From Pegoplata infirma (Eukaryota > Arthropoda > Insecta > Diptera > Anthomyiidae): a DNA stretch of 64,000 nucleotides. The notes under the pieces are model-generated. The model was not told the DNA's origin. It did not search any database and saw only the letters and a list, made by a program, of their open reading frames with translations. The translations under genes and the position numbers were made by a program. The stretch lies in contig OY992539.1 in assembly GCA_963921195.1 (NCBI GenBank), positions 159,594,622 to 159,658,621 of the forward strand, read 5' to 3'. Positions 11,359-22,310 of this stretch are shown here, piece after piece; the first letter of the stretch is position 1, and every line of letters begins with the position of its first letter.

Positions 11359-12868
11359 AAATTTCAACTCAGTGAAACTGAAATAAATGTTATAAAAAAC
11401 CGGCAGTTTTTGGAATTAAGAAAAACTGTAAATGCAGTTGTGTAAACAAGACCTTGAACCATCACTGAGCAATGTTTAAGGATTACCCCACTTTATCCGT
11501 AAAAGTTACAGAGGGTTAAAGTTGAAAAATCGATAAAAATGGCTTGAAATAATCCATAGTTTTTACATTATTTCGCTTTTTTTTTTAAGTTCTCCTTATA
11601 TTTCAATCTTTTCCGGCATAACACAAAGTCAGTACATATAAGAGATTATTTTAATTTTGGTTTGATAGATGCTTCATCGCTTGGTAAGAAGTTATAAGAC
11701 GGTTAAATTTTAAAACCAAAAATTAAGAGTTTTTAAATTTTCGAGGTTTTTTGATCAGGGATTTCGGCCCCTCTATAAAATGAAAAAAGTTGAACTAGAG
11801 TTGGTAGCTGTTGTAATTCTTAACATTTTGGAATTAATCCCGTTAATGTGCCACGAATAGTTAAGGAGTTTCAGCAGATCAAAGTTCGCAAGAAAAACCG
11901 TAATTTTTTTAAAATACCAGTTTTTCGCGAGGCACATTCGCGGTTTCATTCGAAATTTGGTGGACTCTTGCGTAAACCGAGTTTTTTGTGAGCTTACATA
12001 AAAAAATTACTGGCGGGTTTATAAAAAATAAATTGCAAAAATTTTATGGCATTTTTGAAAATTGTGCGAAATTTGCAAATCTGTTTCCTATTTTTTTTAG
12101 TAGCAATTAATGCATCATGTTCATTTTAATACACCAAAAGACGTGCCTTAACGAGTAGAACTGATTTGCTTTTTGACTTTTTACTCTAAGCCATTCTGAG
12201 AGGAAAGCGCGATGATTTTATCTAAACCTGTTTTGATCTGGCACATCCAAGGCTTTACACGAAATCGGATGAAATTTTTTTTTAAATGAAAGCCCACTTG
12301 ATGTGTCATCATCAAATCACAGGCGGGTTAAAAAATTTTGATGATTATAGAATTTTTGGACCATATTAAATTTTCTTGTTATAAAAAAGCATCACCGATT
12401 TTTTTTTAACTACTGGTACAATGATACGATTTTCCGTGATTTTCTTCAGTAATACCAACGCGTATTGCCTAAATATGTTATAAAAAATTGTGAAACTTTT
12501 CTTTTACCGCGAATTAATCGCGATTTTAGGTACTTAGATATTTTTTTTTAAATCGTTTGGTCATTAAAGGGTTAAATTTATATCATATATTTTAGAAGAA
12601 ATGATATATCCTGGCATGTTTTAATAACGCATGCAACAAATGTGTAGAAAATAAAATCTTTAAAATATTTTTAAGATTTTTAAAACCGCTAAATCTTAAA
12701 ACCGCCATAACTTTTGACCCCCTTGCGCGATTTAATTGATGCGAACGAATTTCTTATTCTTAAATAGCATCTAATATTTATGCCAACTTTCATCGATGTG
12801 CCATCAAAACAAAAATCACATCTTTTTTAACTCAAAATTTAAGTCTAAAACGGAACTCCTCATATGAA
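11359..12868 (+). repeat. 1.5-kb dispersed repeat, copy 1
   Basis: Begins TTTCAACTCAGTGAAACTGA, a short terminal hairpin, and ends near GGAACTCCTCAT. A second copy at 16928-18350 is co-linear with only scattered substitutions and two sizeable gaps (about 11565-11615 and about 12640-12675 are present here only). No open frame longer than noise, so this is a non-autonomous element or satellite-like block. Confidence 0.85.
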
Positions 12869-13065
12869 TATGTATGTTATTATATTAAAAAATAAGGAAA
12901 AATACAATGCTATATATAAACTTATATGTCCATATCAAAGTTCATGCATAACCATATATAAATATAAATAATTATATAATAGCATATATGATTATATCAG
13001 ATCTTTTTTACTCGGGTTATTAAAATATCATTATATATAATTATATATAATTAGATCTGCTTTAT
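12869..13065. repeat. AT-rich repeat fragment with TTTTTACTCGGG terminus
   Basis: TATATAAT words and the GATCTTTTTTACTCGGG phrase shared with the 8.4-9.1 kb block. No coding potential. Confidence 0.55.
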
Positions 13066-13073
13066 ATAATTAT

Positions 13074-14280
13074 TAGAGTTCGTTTCGTGACTATGTCACT
13101 TCATCTGTTTATCGGATATCATCATTTTTTTAAAGGATTTAGGGGAGCTAAAAAGAATGCCGGTATTTTTTTGGAAAAATTTTCACTCCTTGGGGTGGTT
13201 CAAAGCATCTAAAAACGCGGATTTTGAGCTGATTTTTTTGCAGAGAAAAAACGGCTGAATATATTGCAAATCTGATTGCACCAGTCGATTTTACACCAAA
13301 AATTAAAATAATAGCAGTTTTTTGAACTCTTAAAAAAAGTTCCAATAACCCACAACAGGGGGCGTAAAAATCGATTTTTTTAAAAAAAAATTTAAATTAT
13401 TTTTTTAATCATGCACGATGAAGAGGCAGGTTTTGCTAAGAAATTTGGTACCAAAAGCACCTTTCTATCATAACCCATTAAAAAGTTATATGGCTTCAAA
13501 GTTTTTTTTTCTAATGGCAAAATTATAAAACACTGACTGAAATTTGAAAATTTTTTGGATGGGTACGCGGTCTGGACACTCGTTTTCGATTTTTATCTCA
13601 ATGCTGATTCCAAATCTGGTTTCCAAAATGTTCCGTAACGTCAGGTTTTTGAGATAATTGAGGTCAAAGTTCACAAAAAACGCATTTTTTGTGCATTATT
13701 AAGAGCATTTTTTGTGATATTTTAGGATGATATTCTGGGATCATAAAACTCGTTTTCGATTAAACTTTCGATGCTGATTCTGAATCTAGATTTCAAATTT
13801 TTCTTTCACGTCATGTTTTCGAGAAAATTGAGGTCAAAGTTCTCAAAAAACGTGTTTTTGTCCATTTTTGAAAATTGATAACTTTTTAACGGGTTGTGAT
13901 AGAACGGAAAATTTATACCATTTTGTCAAGCTGAAAATGCCCTTTAATTGTGCATATTTAAAAAATTAATTTAAAAAGAAAATGGAAAAACCTTATATTT
14001 CCGCCCTCTGTGGTGGGTTTTTGGAACTTTTTTTAAGAGTTCGAAAAATTACCATTGTATTATTTTTTACTGTTGAATCGACTGATGAAATCAGATTTGC
14101 GATATATTCAGCCGTTTTAGCTCTGCTGAAAAATCAGCTCAAAATTCGCGTTTTCAGATGCGTTGAACCACCCCAAGGAGCTAATTTTTTTCCAAAAAAA
14201 TACCGCCATTCTTTTTAGTTCCCCTAAATCCTTCAAAAAAATGATGATATCCGCAGATCAAATTTTCAAAATTAACTCTA
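13074..14280. mobile_element. Foldback element with 8-bp duplication, hAT-like (1207 bp)
   Basis: Starts TAGAGTT and ends AACTCTA; ATAATTAT directly precedes (13066-13073) and follows (14281-14288). The outer ~320 bp of each side are inverted copies of each other: the left arm near 13130-13400 matches the complement of about 13960-14240. The centre holds two direct copies (about 13566-13700 and 13735-13870) of an ACTCGTTTTCGAT...TTGAGGTCAAAGTTC block. Both arms read open in the same inverted frame. The 8-bp duplication is itself palindromic and AT-rich, so it is weaker evidence than usual. Confidence 0.72.
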
Positions 14281-14456
14281 ATAATTATATATAATTTTAT
14301 ATACATCTTTTTTGATGCGAGAAATGAAAATAAAACTACGCGTATGCAAATATTATATTTTTTATACTATCCAACGAAAATTTCTGCGTTTTTTAAAACA
14401 TATTTTTGATACAGAAAATATAAATTCATGGTATTGATGTCATTTTACATAATTTT

Positions 14457-14980
14457 TAGAGTCCGACCGAAACCAGTTTTCGAGGCCGAACCGAAACCGA
14501 ACCGAATATTCGGCCGAAAAAGTAATATTCGGCCGAAACCGAACCGAAACCGAAACTTAAAAAAAATTACCGCCTGGCATGAATAAAATTTTTAAAAATT
14601 TGTTAAAGATAAATATACAGCATATAATGCTTTTAAACCATAGGAATTATTGTATTTTTGAAAAAAAAAAATATGTTTTTTAAAAAACTTACAAAAAAAT
14701 TTTAAATTTCGTTTGTAGTTTAGGAGAAAATAATTTTTTAACTGAAACAGTTTTACATTTAATGCATAAACTTGTAAGATTTTCTTCAATTGAACTGAAA
14801 TAAGTGAAATGAAATACGAAATCAAAAATTTTAGCGACTTTTTTACATATTTTTTAAAATACCAAAAGGTTTCGGTTTCGGCTAATATTCGGCCAACATT
14901 TTGCCGAATATCGAATAGAGGCCGAAACCCCATTATTCGGCCGAAACCGAGACCGAAACCGAATAATCGGTCGGACTCTA
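14457..14980. mobile_element. hAT-type MITE (524 bp)
   Basis: Termini TAGAGTCCGACCGAAACC and its near-complement; an exact 8-bp duplication ATAATTTT at 14449-14456 and 14981-14988. The subterminal 100 bp on each side are packed with GCCGAAAC/GTTTCGGC words, as expected for transposase-binding arrays in hAT elements. The interior is AT-rich with no transposase. A single diverged end of this family (TGACCGAATACACCGAAGCC) also occurs at about 51,495 inside the hAT gene intron. Confidence 0.88.
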
Positions 14981-15224
14981 ATAATTTTAAATTTAATTCG
15001 AGCTGTAAATAAAAAAATAAATAATTGGTTGATTCATTAGCAGATAAAATATGATCATATTTAAACCCTGTGGTATTTATTGATAAAATAGTTGCTTTAC
15101 TATTCAAATCTTAAAAATTCTCTAATAATTAAACATTACTTTCAACAGTAAATTCTCTATTTTTTGTCATTTTTTTATGCAATAAACTCTTATATATTAA
15201 CATAAAATATCTTAAAATTTAGGA

Positions 15225-15342
15225 CAGATGACTCAATGTCCAGTTAGCTGCTAACTCTCGATTTAACTGATCCTTTTGACAAAATGTGTATGAAAAAGTT
15301 AAATTGAACGAAGACTTATTTTATAAAGAATCATTGAGTAAT
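15225..15342 (+). mobile_element. 118-bp palindromic MITE, diverged copy (GTTAGCTGCTAACT family)
   Basis: Contains CAGTTAGCTGCTAACT, then a TATGAAAAAGTTAAAT phrase, and ends CATTGAGTAAT. Co-linear with better preserved copies at 44055-44170 (opposite strand) and 49263-49386. The preserved copies end in GGATTACTCAA inverted termini. Confidence 0.75.
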
Positions 15343-16330
15343 AATAAAATAATAAAAATATAAAAACAAAATACGTCATAATTTAGTGTATTTACTGTAA
15401 CCATCATTGCACATAGGGGCTTAGTGCAGGACGGCAAAAATATTAATTTTTAAAAGAAAATACTTAACAATTTCAAAATGTTCAATATTCTTTCAGAAAT
15501 TTAAGCTCTGGTTTATTATTTTTGATCTGCGTATTAATGTTTAATATTTTCTTTTTGCATCAATAAATAGTGTTAAGTTTACAATGTCCTGTCCTGGCCC
15601 AATGTGCATAGTTTTAAATTTCAATACAAAAAACATTTTTTTTTTTTGAGTGACAACTTTTGAAATACATTTTTTATTAAATTTACATGTCGACCGCTGA
15701 AAAAATTATAATTATTTTGATATTTAATTTTCCATATAATCAATTTTGGTAAGAAAACGTTAGAATTATATTTTAAATAATTATATATTAACCATTTTTA
15801 TTAAATTTTTAGAAAAGGAGATGGTAAAAGGTGCAGTCTCTACCAAGAACGACAGAAGAGTTCGCAATTATATGGAAAGAAGTAAATGAATCAGATTGCG
15901 TAAGTCACTTTCATCTCCCTTGTATTTTTTAGTTGCTAATACTATTACAAACGTTTTAACTTTTTCCCGGAATGACAGTTTCCAAAATAAAACCAAAAAA
16001 GTTTCCAATATTGTTACTGATTGTTTTTTTTTTTTTTTTCTTTTTCAGATTTTTTTTAGGTCGATATTTTGCTGAAAATATTTCAAATAATGCACTGGTT
16101 CATCGAACAAAGCGACCCGTTTGCTTTTTTGAACTCAACACAACTGGTATGCCGTTGGCAAGACAAAAAAAGCGAAACCCTGCCGGTCATGCAGTAAAAC
16201 CATGCAGAAAATATAGTCACAGACTAAATACAGACTCGACAGTAGAGTTTTACAAGAAAAACTGGGGAAAAAATAAGCGATTTTAGGAGAAAACACAGCG
16301 GTTTTTAGTCCGTTTTACGCTAACATGGCA
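15343..16330. other. Unassigned AT-rich DNA with a 104-codon open frame
   Basis: Holds an exon-like stretch (acceptor TTTTTAG near 15812, donor-like GCGTAAGT near 15899) and an open frame at 15972-16286 whose first third is a poly-T product and whose remainder (TKRPVCFFELNTTG...) I do not recognise. A partial second copy of its CCGGTCATGCAG phrase lies near 16620. I do not call a gene. Confidence 0.35.
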
Positions 16331-16335
16331 ACACT

Positions 16336-16412
16336 TTCTACGAATTAGGAGTGAGTGAGACAACAAAAACCGATTTGGCATCCATTTTCTCTTTCTAACC
16401 TAATTCGTAGAA
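16336..16412. repeat. Short palindromic MITE-like repeat (77 bp)
   Basis: TTCTACGAATTAGG at the left is the exact complement of CCTAATTCGTAGAA at the right. No clear target duplication was found. Confidence 0.5.
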
Positions 16413-16927
16413 TAATTTGAAAACATTAACCATATGGTTAAAAAATACTTTTTTGACACCTGTCATATTTGTCGAGTCTGTATTAGTCTGTGATATCGTC
16501 ATGCCTCAGGAAGTACAGTGACCCGTTTGGTATGAAAATATTAGCGTTCTACAGAATAATTTTTTTAAATTTAAACTATCTGGTATGCCATTCCCAAGTC
16601 AAGGAAAGTGAAAACCAGCCGGTCATGCAGCGAAAACCACTACAAAATTATAGAGAGTAATGTCTAACGTGTGGATGAATTCAAAAGATATTTTAACATT
16701 ATTTTACTTTTTATCTGTTTTTTTCTCTGTTTTTTTTTTTATAATTATTATTATTTATTATACACACGCATGTATGTTTATATTTATGTAACTAATAAAT
16801 TTAAAACACATTATTGCTTCTAACATAATTATTTAATAAAAAAAATATATAAATTATACAAAATAGGGTAAAATTATTTCAAATCATGTGTGGGTTGCTT
16901 CATATCTATATATCATGAAATCTTTTT
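16413..16927. other. Unassigned AT-rich spacer
   Basis: No open frame, no structural RNA and no clear repeat beyond AT-rich words and the partial CCGGTCATGCAG duplicate near 16620. Confidence 0.5.
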
Positions 16928-18350
16928 TAAATTTCAACTCAGTGAAACTGAAATAAATGTTTTAAAAAACCGTCAGTTTTTGGAATTTAGAAAAACTGTA
17001 AATGCAGTTGTGTAAACAAGACTGTAAACATCACTGAGCAATGTTTAAGGATTACCCCACTTTATCCGTAAAAGTAACAGGGGGTTAAAGTTGAAAAATC
17101 GATAAAAATGGCTTGAAATAATTCATCTTTTCCGGCATAACACAAAGTCAGTACATATAAAAGATTATTTTAATGTTGGCTAGATAGATGTTTCATCGCT
17201 TGGTAAGAAGTTATAAGACGGTTAAGTTTTGAAACCAAAAATTAAGAGTTTTTAAATTTTCGAGGTTTTTTGATCAGGGATTTTGGCCCCCTCTATAAAA
17301 TGAAAAAAGTTGAACTAGAGTTGGTAGCTGTTGTAATTCTTAACATTTTGGAATTAATCCCGTTAATGTGCCACGAATAGTTAAGGAGTTTCAGCAGATC
17401 AAAGTTCGAAAGAAAAAACGTAATTTTTTTAAAATACCAGTTTTTCGCGAGGCACATTCGCGGTTTCATTCGAAATTTGGTGGACTCCTGCGTAAACCGA
17501 GTTTTTTTGGAGTTTACATAAAAAAATCACTGGCGGGTTTATAAAAAATATATTGCAAAAATTTTATGGCATTTTTGAAAATTGAGCGAAATTTGCAAAT
17601 CTGTTTCCAATTTTTTTAGTAGCAATTAATGCATCATGTTCATTTTAATACACCAAAAGACGTGCCTTAACGAGTAGAACTGATTTGCTTTTTGACTTTT
17701 TACTTTAAGCCATTCTGAGCGGAAAGCGCGATGATTTTATCTAAACCTGTTTTGATCTGGCACATCCAAGGCTTTACACGAAATCGGATGAAATTTTTTT
17801 TAAATGAAAGCCCACTTGATGTGTCATCATAAAATCAGAGGCGGGTTAAAAAATTTTGATGATTATAGATTTTTGGACCATATTAAATTTTCTTGTTATA
17901 AAAAAGCATCACCGATTTTTTTAAACACTGGTACAATGATACGATTTTCCGTGATTTTTTTTCAGTAAAACCAACGCGCATTGCCTAAATATGTTATAAA
18001 AAATTGTGAAACTTTTCTTTTACCGCGAATTAATCACGATTTTAGGTCCTTAGATATTTTTTTTTTAAATCGTTAGGTCATTAAAGGGTTAAATTTATAT
18101 CATATATTTTAGAAGAAATGATATATCCTGTCATGTTTTAATAACGCATGCAACAAATGATTTTTTAAAACCGCTAAATCTTAAAACCGCCATAACTTTT
18201 GACCCCCTTGCGCGATTTAATTGACGCGAACGAATTTCTTATTCTTAAATAGCTTCTAATATTTATGCCAACTTTCATCGATGTGCCATCAAAACAAAAA
18301 TCACAACTTTTTTACCTCAAAATTTAAGTCTTAGCCGGAACTCCTCATAT
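16928..18350 (+). repeat. 1.4-kb dispersed repeat, copy 2
   Basis: Direct repeat of 11359-12868 with the same TTTCAACTCAGTGAAACTGA start and GGAACTCCTCAT end. Short internal segments are missing compared with copy 1. The shared limits in two places with different flanks show a mobile unit, not a local duplication of the whole region. Confidence 0.85.
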
Positions 18351-18389
18351 ATAATTTCCCTATATGTGTGTTCCTCTTTTTTTGTCTAT

Positions 18390-19546
18390 CCAGAGCTTTT
18401 TGAAGCCCACTGATGAGCTACAAAGCTGAAAATTGGCATGCATATACTAAAACACCTGATGCAGATCCTAACGTAGCCGGATTTTCGATTTTTGGTCTGT
18501 GGGCGGAGAAATAAGCGGGAAAGTGGGCGTGGCAAAATTCAATTTTTTGACGTTTTTGCTTAATTTAAAGCCCCCAAATGACTTAGGAAGCTGAAAATTT
18601 CCTAGAATATAGTCCTAACGATGCCGCATATCCCTAAGTAGTCGGATTTAAAATTTTCGCAATGTTGGCGGAGAATTGAGGGGAAAAGTGGAGTGGCAAA
18701 ATTTAGATTTTTTTAACATTTTTACGTCTTTTGAAGCCCCCAAATGACTTAGGAAGCTGAAAATTTCCTAGAATATAGTCCTAACGATGGCGCATATCCC
18801 CAAGTAGTCGGATTTAAAATTTTCGCAATGTGGGCGTAGAATTGGGGGGAAAAGTGGCAAAATTTGGATTTTGTAAAATTTCTACTTCTTTTGAAGCCCC
18901 CAAATGACTTAGGAAGCGGAAAATTGCATAGCATTTAGTTCTAACAATGAAGCATATCCTGAAGTAATCGGATTTAAATTTTTTAGACTGTGGAAGGAGA
19001 ATGAAGAGAAAAATGGGGCGTTGCAAAATTGAGTTTTTTAATATTTAATTTGAAGACCCCCAATGACCTATGAAGATGAAAATTGGCATTTCTGCTTATT
19101 TAAAGTCCTCTAATGACTTAAGAAGCTAGGACTATATTCCTAGCATATAGTCCTATCGATTAAGCATATCCTAAAGTGGTCGAATTTTAAATTATTGGAC
19201 TCTGGGCGGAGAAATGGGGAGTGACAAAATTGGAATTTTTAACATTTTAACTTCTTTTGAAGCCCCCAAAGGTGGCGGGCAATGCACAGAATTGGCATGT
19301 ATATAGAAGGTTTCATGTGGAAGAACATGAAACCTTCCAGGAACACGAGCCTGGATTTTTGATATCCAGTGTATGGGTGGAGAATAAGAAAGGCAAAGGG
19401 CGTGGTAAATTTATTTCTATTTTCTGAATATATATATTTTTTTGTGTTTCTCTTATTTTTTGTGTATCTAGCGCCTTTCCATCTCATTGATGGACTTAAA
19501 AGCTTAAAATTGGCATGTATATAGTAAAACACCAGGGACAGATTCT
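18390..19546 (+). repeat. Diverged tandem repeat, about 170-bp monomer
   Basis: Successive monomers contain GAAGCCCCCAAATGACTTAG, AGCTGAAAATT, a TAGTCCTAACGATG phrase, TCGGATTTAAAATTTT and a GGCGGAGAA...GTGGCAAAATT phrase. At least six are readable (starting near 18395, 18565, 18735, 18890, 19055, 19255). The array continues after the inserted elements at 21274-21396 and 21813-21945. The spacing is close to a nucleosome repeat length. Confidence 0.8.
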
Positions 19547-19548
19547 TA

Positions 19549-21271
19549 CACGCAAAAAAAAAATCTGTGTCGGAGTGAGCAAAAATCTGGCATAATTTTA
19601 CCAAAAATATGCTAATACGGTATTTACACCAACGAAAACAACTTGTTTTTGAATATTTTTTTGGTTTTTGGCAAAAACTACATAAATTTTCCATACAATT
19701 TAAAAACTGCGTTGCCAACTAAAACTGGACAAAAACTAGAATTTAGGTTCTGGTCAATGCTACTATTAATTCCGTGTGAATGTTTTTTTTAATTTTCTTT
19801 TGGTAAAAACGAATGTCAAATAAAAATATTTGTTTTTTTGTGAAATTAATATTCAAATCTTTTAAAAAAGTAAATAAATGTGTAATTTAATTTTTTTAAT
19901 AACGTGTGGCTATTGTAATTTTGTGTTTTTTAGTGAATTTAGAAAATAATTAATTTGATTTGACAAACAAAAACTCTTTTTATTCGGTGTAAACAGTTTG
20001 GTTTTCCAAAATGCTTTTTTGCCAAAAACAAGTTAGTTTTTGTTTGGTCTAAACATAGTATAAAACTACAACCGACGAAGTAGTTTTCGCAATTTAGCCA
20101 AAACGCTTATGTAAAAAATTTTGAAGAAAATGCTAATGCTATTTAAGTAAAAACTTGGTAAAATATACCAAAAGAGATAAGGTGAATATACCAAAATTAT
20201 TAGAAAAGATGACTAAAAATAATGCTAAAAATTACCACATTTATGCTTAAATAAATTTTCAATAAATTTTTGTAAAAATTTGTATATTTGTTGAATTTAA
20301 AATTTTCACAGAATAAATCCATATAAATATAATAAATGTTGTGTAGGATTTAATTTACCACCGACCAACTGACCCTTTTTGTACAATTTTCTCGAGTGAC
20401 TGCTGCCTACGCTTCTTCTTGAAGTAAAGGATCCGCTATAGCTTCACGAATTTATTTAAAAGCATCCTGTAAAAATAGAAAATTATTACAAAACATAAAT
20501 TTTTAATTTAAAAAATTGGTAAGCCCCATTGGTCTCTTGGTAAGGAGGAACACTTACTTTGTCATTCCATTTGTAACTCATCAAAACAGGTATGGACTCA
20601 CTTGGCTTTGGGTTTTTAGGTTTTAATTTTATAACTAAAGGCAGGATTTATTGTAGTGAAGGATTCGCCATAGCTTCAAAAATTTATTTAGCAGTACCCT
20701 GTAAAAATAGAAAATTATTACCAAACACTAATTTTTAACTAAAAATCTATTAAACCTTATTGGTGTCTTCGGAATGCGGGTATACTCACTTTATCATTCC
20801 ATTTGTTATTCATCGAAACATACGTCTGGAACTCCATTGGTTTTTCTTAATGAATGGTGTTTTAAGTGATGAAAGCAAAATTAACTTTAACATTCTTTTA
20901 TCTTACATTTATTTATCTTTTAAAAAACTAATTATTTATTTTTATTTATTAATTTATTTTTATTATATTTATTAATTTCCTTATTACGTTTTTATAACAC
21001 AAAAAATAAACGAACAACGCACACAAAAATACAAAATGAAAATGGCGGTCTGTATTTGTTTTTTTTTGTTGTTTTCTTTCGATAAATTTTTGTGCAGGTA
21101 ATTTGCGTTATTGTGCAAGCTACTTGGTTATTTTACATAAAAAATTAATTATGTTACTTTAACATCGACAAGCATAATATTAGCAAAAAATTGGTAAAAA
21201 TTTTTTTTTTGGTATGAAAAAAGTTTTACCAAGTAGGATTGCTCAATCTTACACAGATTTTTTTTTGCGTG
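19549..21271. mobile_element. TA-flanked inverted-repeat element (1723 bp)
   Basis: Begins CACGCAAAAAAAAAATCTG and ends with its complement; TA at 19547-19548 and 21272-21273. It interrupts a tandem-repeat monomer: the joined flanks match the uninterrupted monomer near 18,462-18,500, so the empty site is known. Subterminal DNA repeats TTGGTAAAA/TTTTACCAA and GCTAATA words. The interior has a ~235-bp direct duplication (about 20425 and 20658) but no transposase. Confidence 0.88.
20380..20760 (-). repeat. Duplicated exon-like segment inside the 1.72-kb element
   Basis: Two copies, about 235 bp apart, of GCTTCACGAATTTATTTA-like sequence ending in CTGTAAAAATAGAAAATTATTAC, which on the minus strand looks like a 3' splice site. 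The right-hand copy resembles coding sequence after the acceptor on the minus strand but contains a stop in both copies. Function unknown; it may be a captured exon or a decayed transposase exon. Confidence 0.3.
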
Positions 21272-21398
21272 TACGAAGCCGGATTTTTTGTCTGTGGGCT
21301 GCGAATTACGAGAAAAAAATTATTTTTTAACATTTTAGAATATTTTTAAGCTCCGCCCCAATGAATACGAAAGCTGAAAATCATGTAGTCCTAACTAT

Positions 21399-21812
21399 TG
21401 CTGTGTTTTTCAATAAGTGGATTTATTTTCTGATTAATCTTATTTTTCTTAAAAAAAATATTTTAACATACTAAAACAAATTTGGAATATTTTTTTCCAC
21501 AATTTACAATAAATTTGCAATTATAATCTGAAAAAATAATGAACAAATTTGGAAAATGAAAAAAGTTATAAATAAAACAATATTAATCCAAAACGGATTT
21601 ATTAAATCCTAAAATTTAGTTGGATTTATTTTGATTTATTTATAACTTTTTTAATTTTTCAGATTTTTTTATTATTTTTTCGGATAATAATTGCTTATTT
21701 ATCGTAGATTATGAAAAAAAATATTCCAAATTTGTTTTGGCATTTTAATTTATTTATTTTAAACTAAATAAGATTAATCCGAAAATAAATCCACTTATTG
21801 AAAAACACAGCA
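21399..21812. mobile_element. Palindromic non-autonomous element in the tandem repeat (about 414 bp)
   Basis: TGCTGTGTTTTTCAATAAGT at the left is complementary to the right end, and the arms remain inverted copies through most of their length (AATATTTTTTTCCACAAT near 21495 against its complement near 21715). It is embedded in a tandem-repeat monomer at the TAGTCCTAAC phrase. The exact target duplication is ambiguous (TAT or shorter). Confidence 0.7.
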
Positions 21813-21950
21813 TATGTATTCTAAAGTAGTCCGATTTAACATTTTTGGAATGTAGACGGAGAGTTGAGAGGAAAAACTTTAAAGCCCTAATGGCCTACGC
21901 AACCGAAAATTGGCAAGCATATTGTCCTGACACTGGAGCAGTGATGCCAA

Positions 21951-22060
21951 CTTTTTAGAAACAAAACGCGCAAAACAGTGACTCTAAAAGCGCTAAATTT
22001 TAATAAAGGAAAAAGCGCCAAAAAGCGCTTAAGAAATATTTTTAATTTAACGGTTTTAAT
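21951..22060. repeat. hAT-like terminus with AAAAGCGC words
   Basis: CAGTGATGCCAACTTTTT followed by repeated AAACGCGC, AAAAGCGC and AAGCGCTT words. The mirror-image terminus (GAATTGGCATCGCTG) is at about 30,870. If these are two ends of one element it would be about 8.9 kb with everything between nested in it, but no clean 8-bp duplication supports that. Confidence 0.45.
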
Positions 22061-22310
22061 ATCAATTTTTATAATATCATCAGGCCTATTCAGAGAATAA
22101 GTCCAAAAAATAGCTAAATATAATTTTTAAACCAAATTTTCTCTTTTATTAATATAAAACCTTTTTTTTTAAATTTTTAATTACATTTTTATGGTTGTAC
22201 TACAACAACAACGTAAAAAATATGGATTTAAGACTGTTATTACCCACCGGCTCCACCTTCTATAATTATGTGGAAATTTATTCCGACATACGTCAAAATC
22301 GTGTTATTTC

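Noticed and set aside
14592..15107. 171-codon minus-strand frame
   Set aside because: Overlaps the hAT MITE and AT-rich flank; Phe/Leu/Lys-rich product without any domain, and the MITE terminus is coded through.
15812..15900. Exon-like segment with acceptor and donor
   Set aside because: Every frame has a stop or no link to another exon; splice-like signals alone are weak in this sequence.
15972..16286. 104-codon frame after a poly-T tract
   Set aside because: Starts in a T-run, matches no family I know, and a diverged repeat of part of it nearby is not open; more likely repeat-derived.
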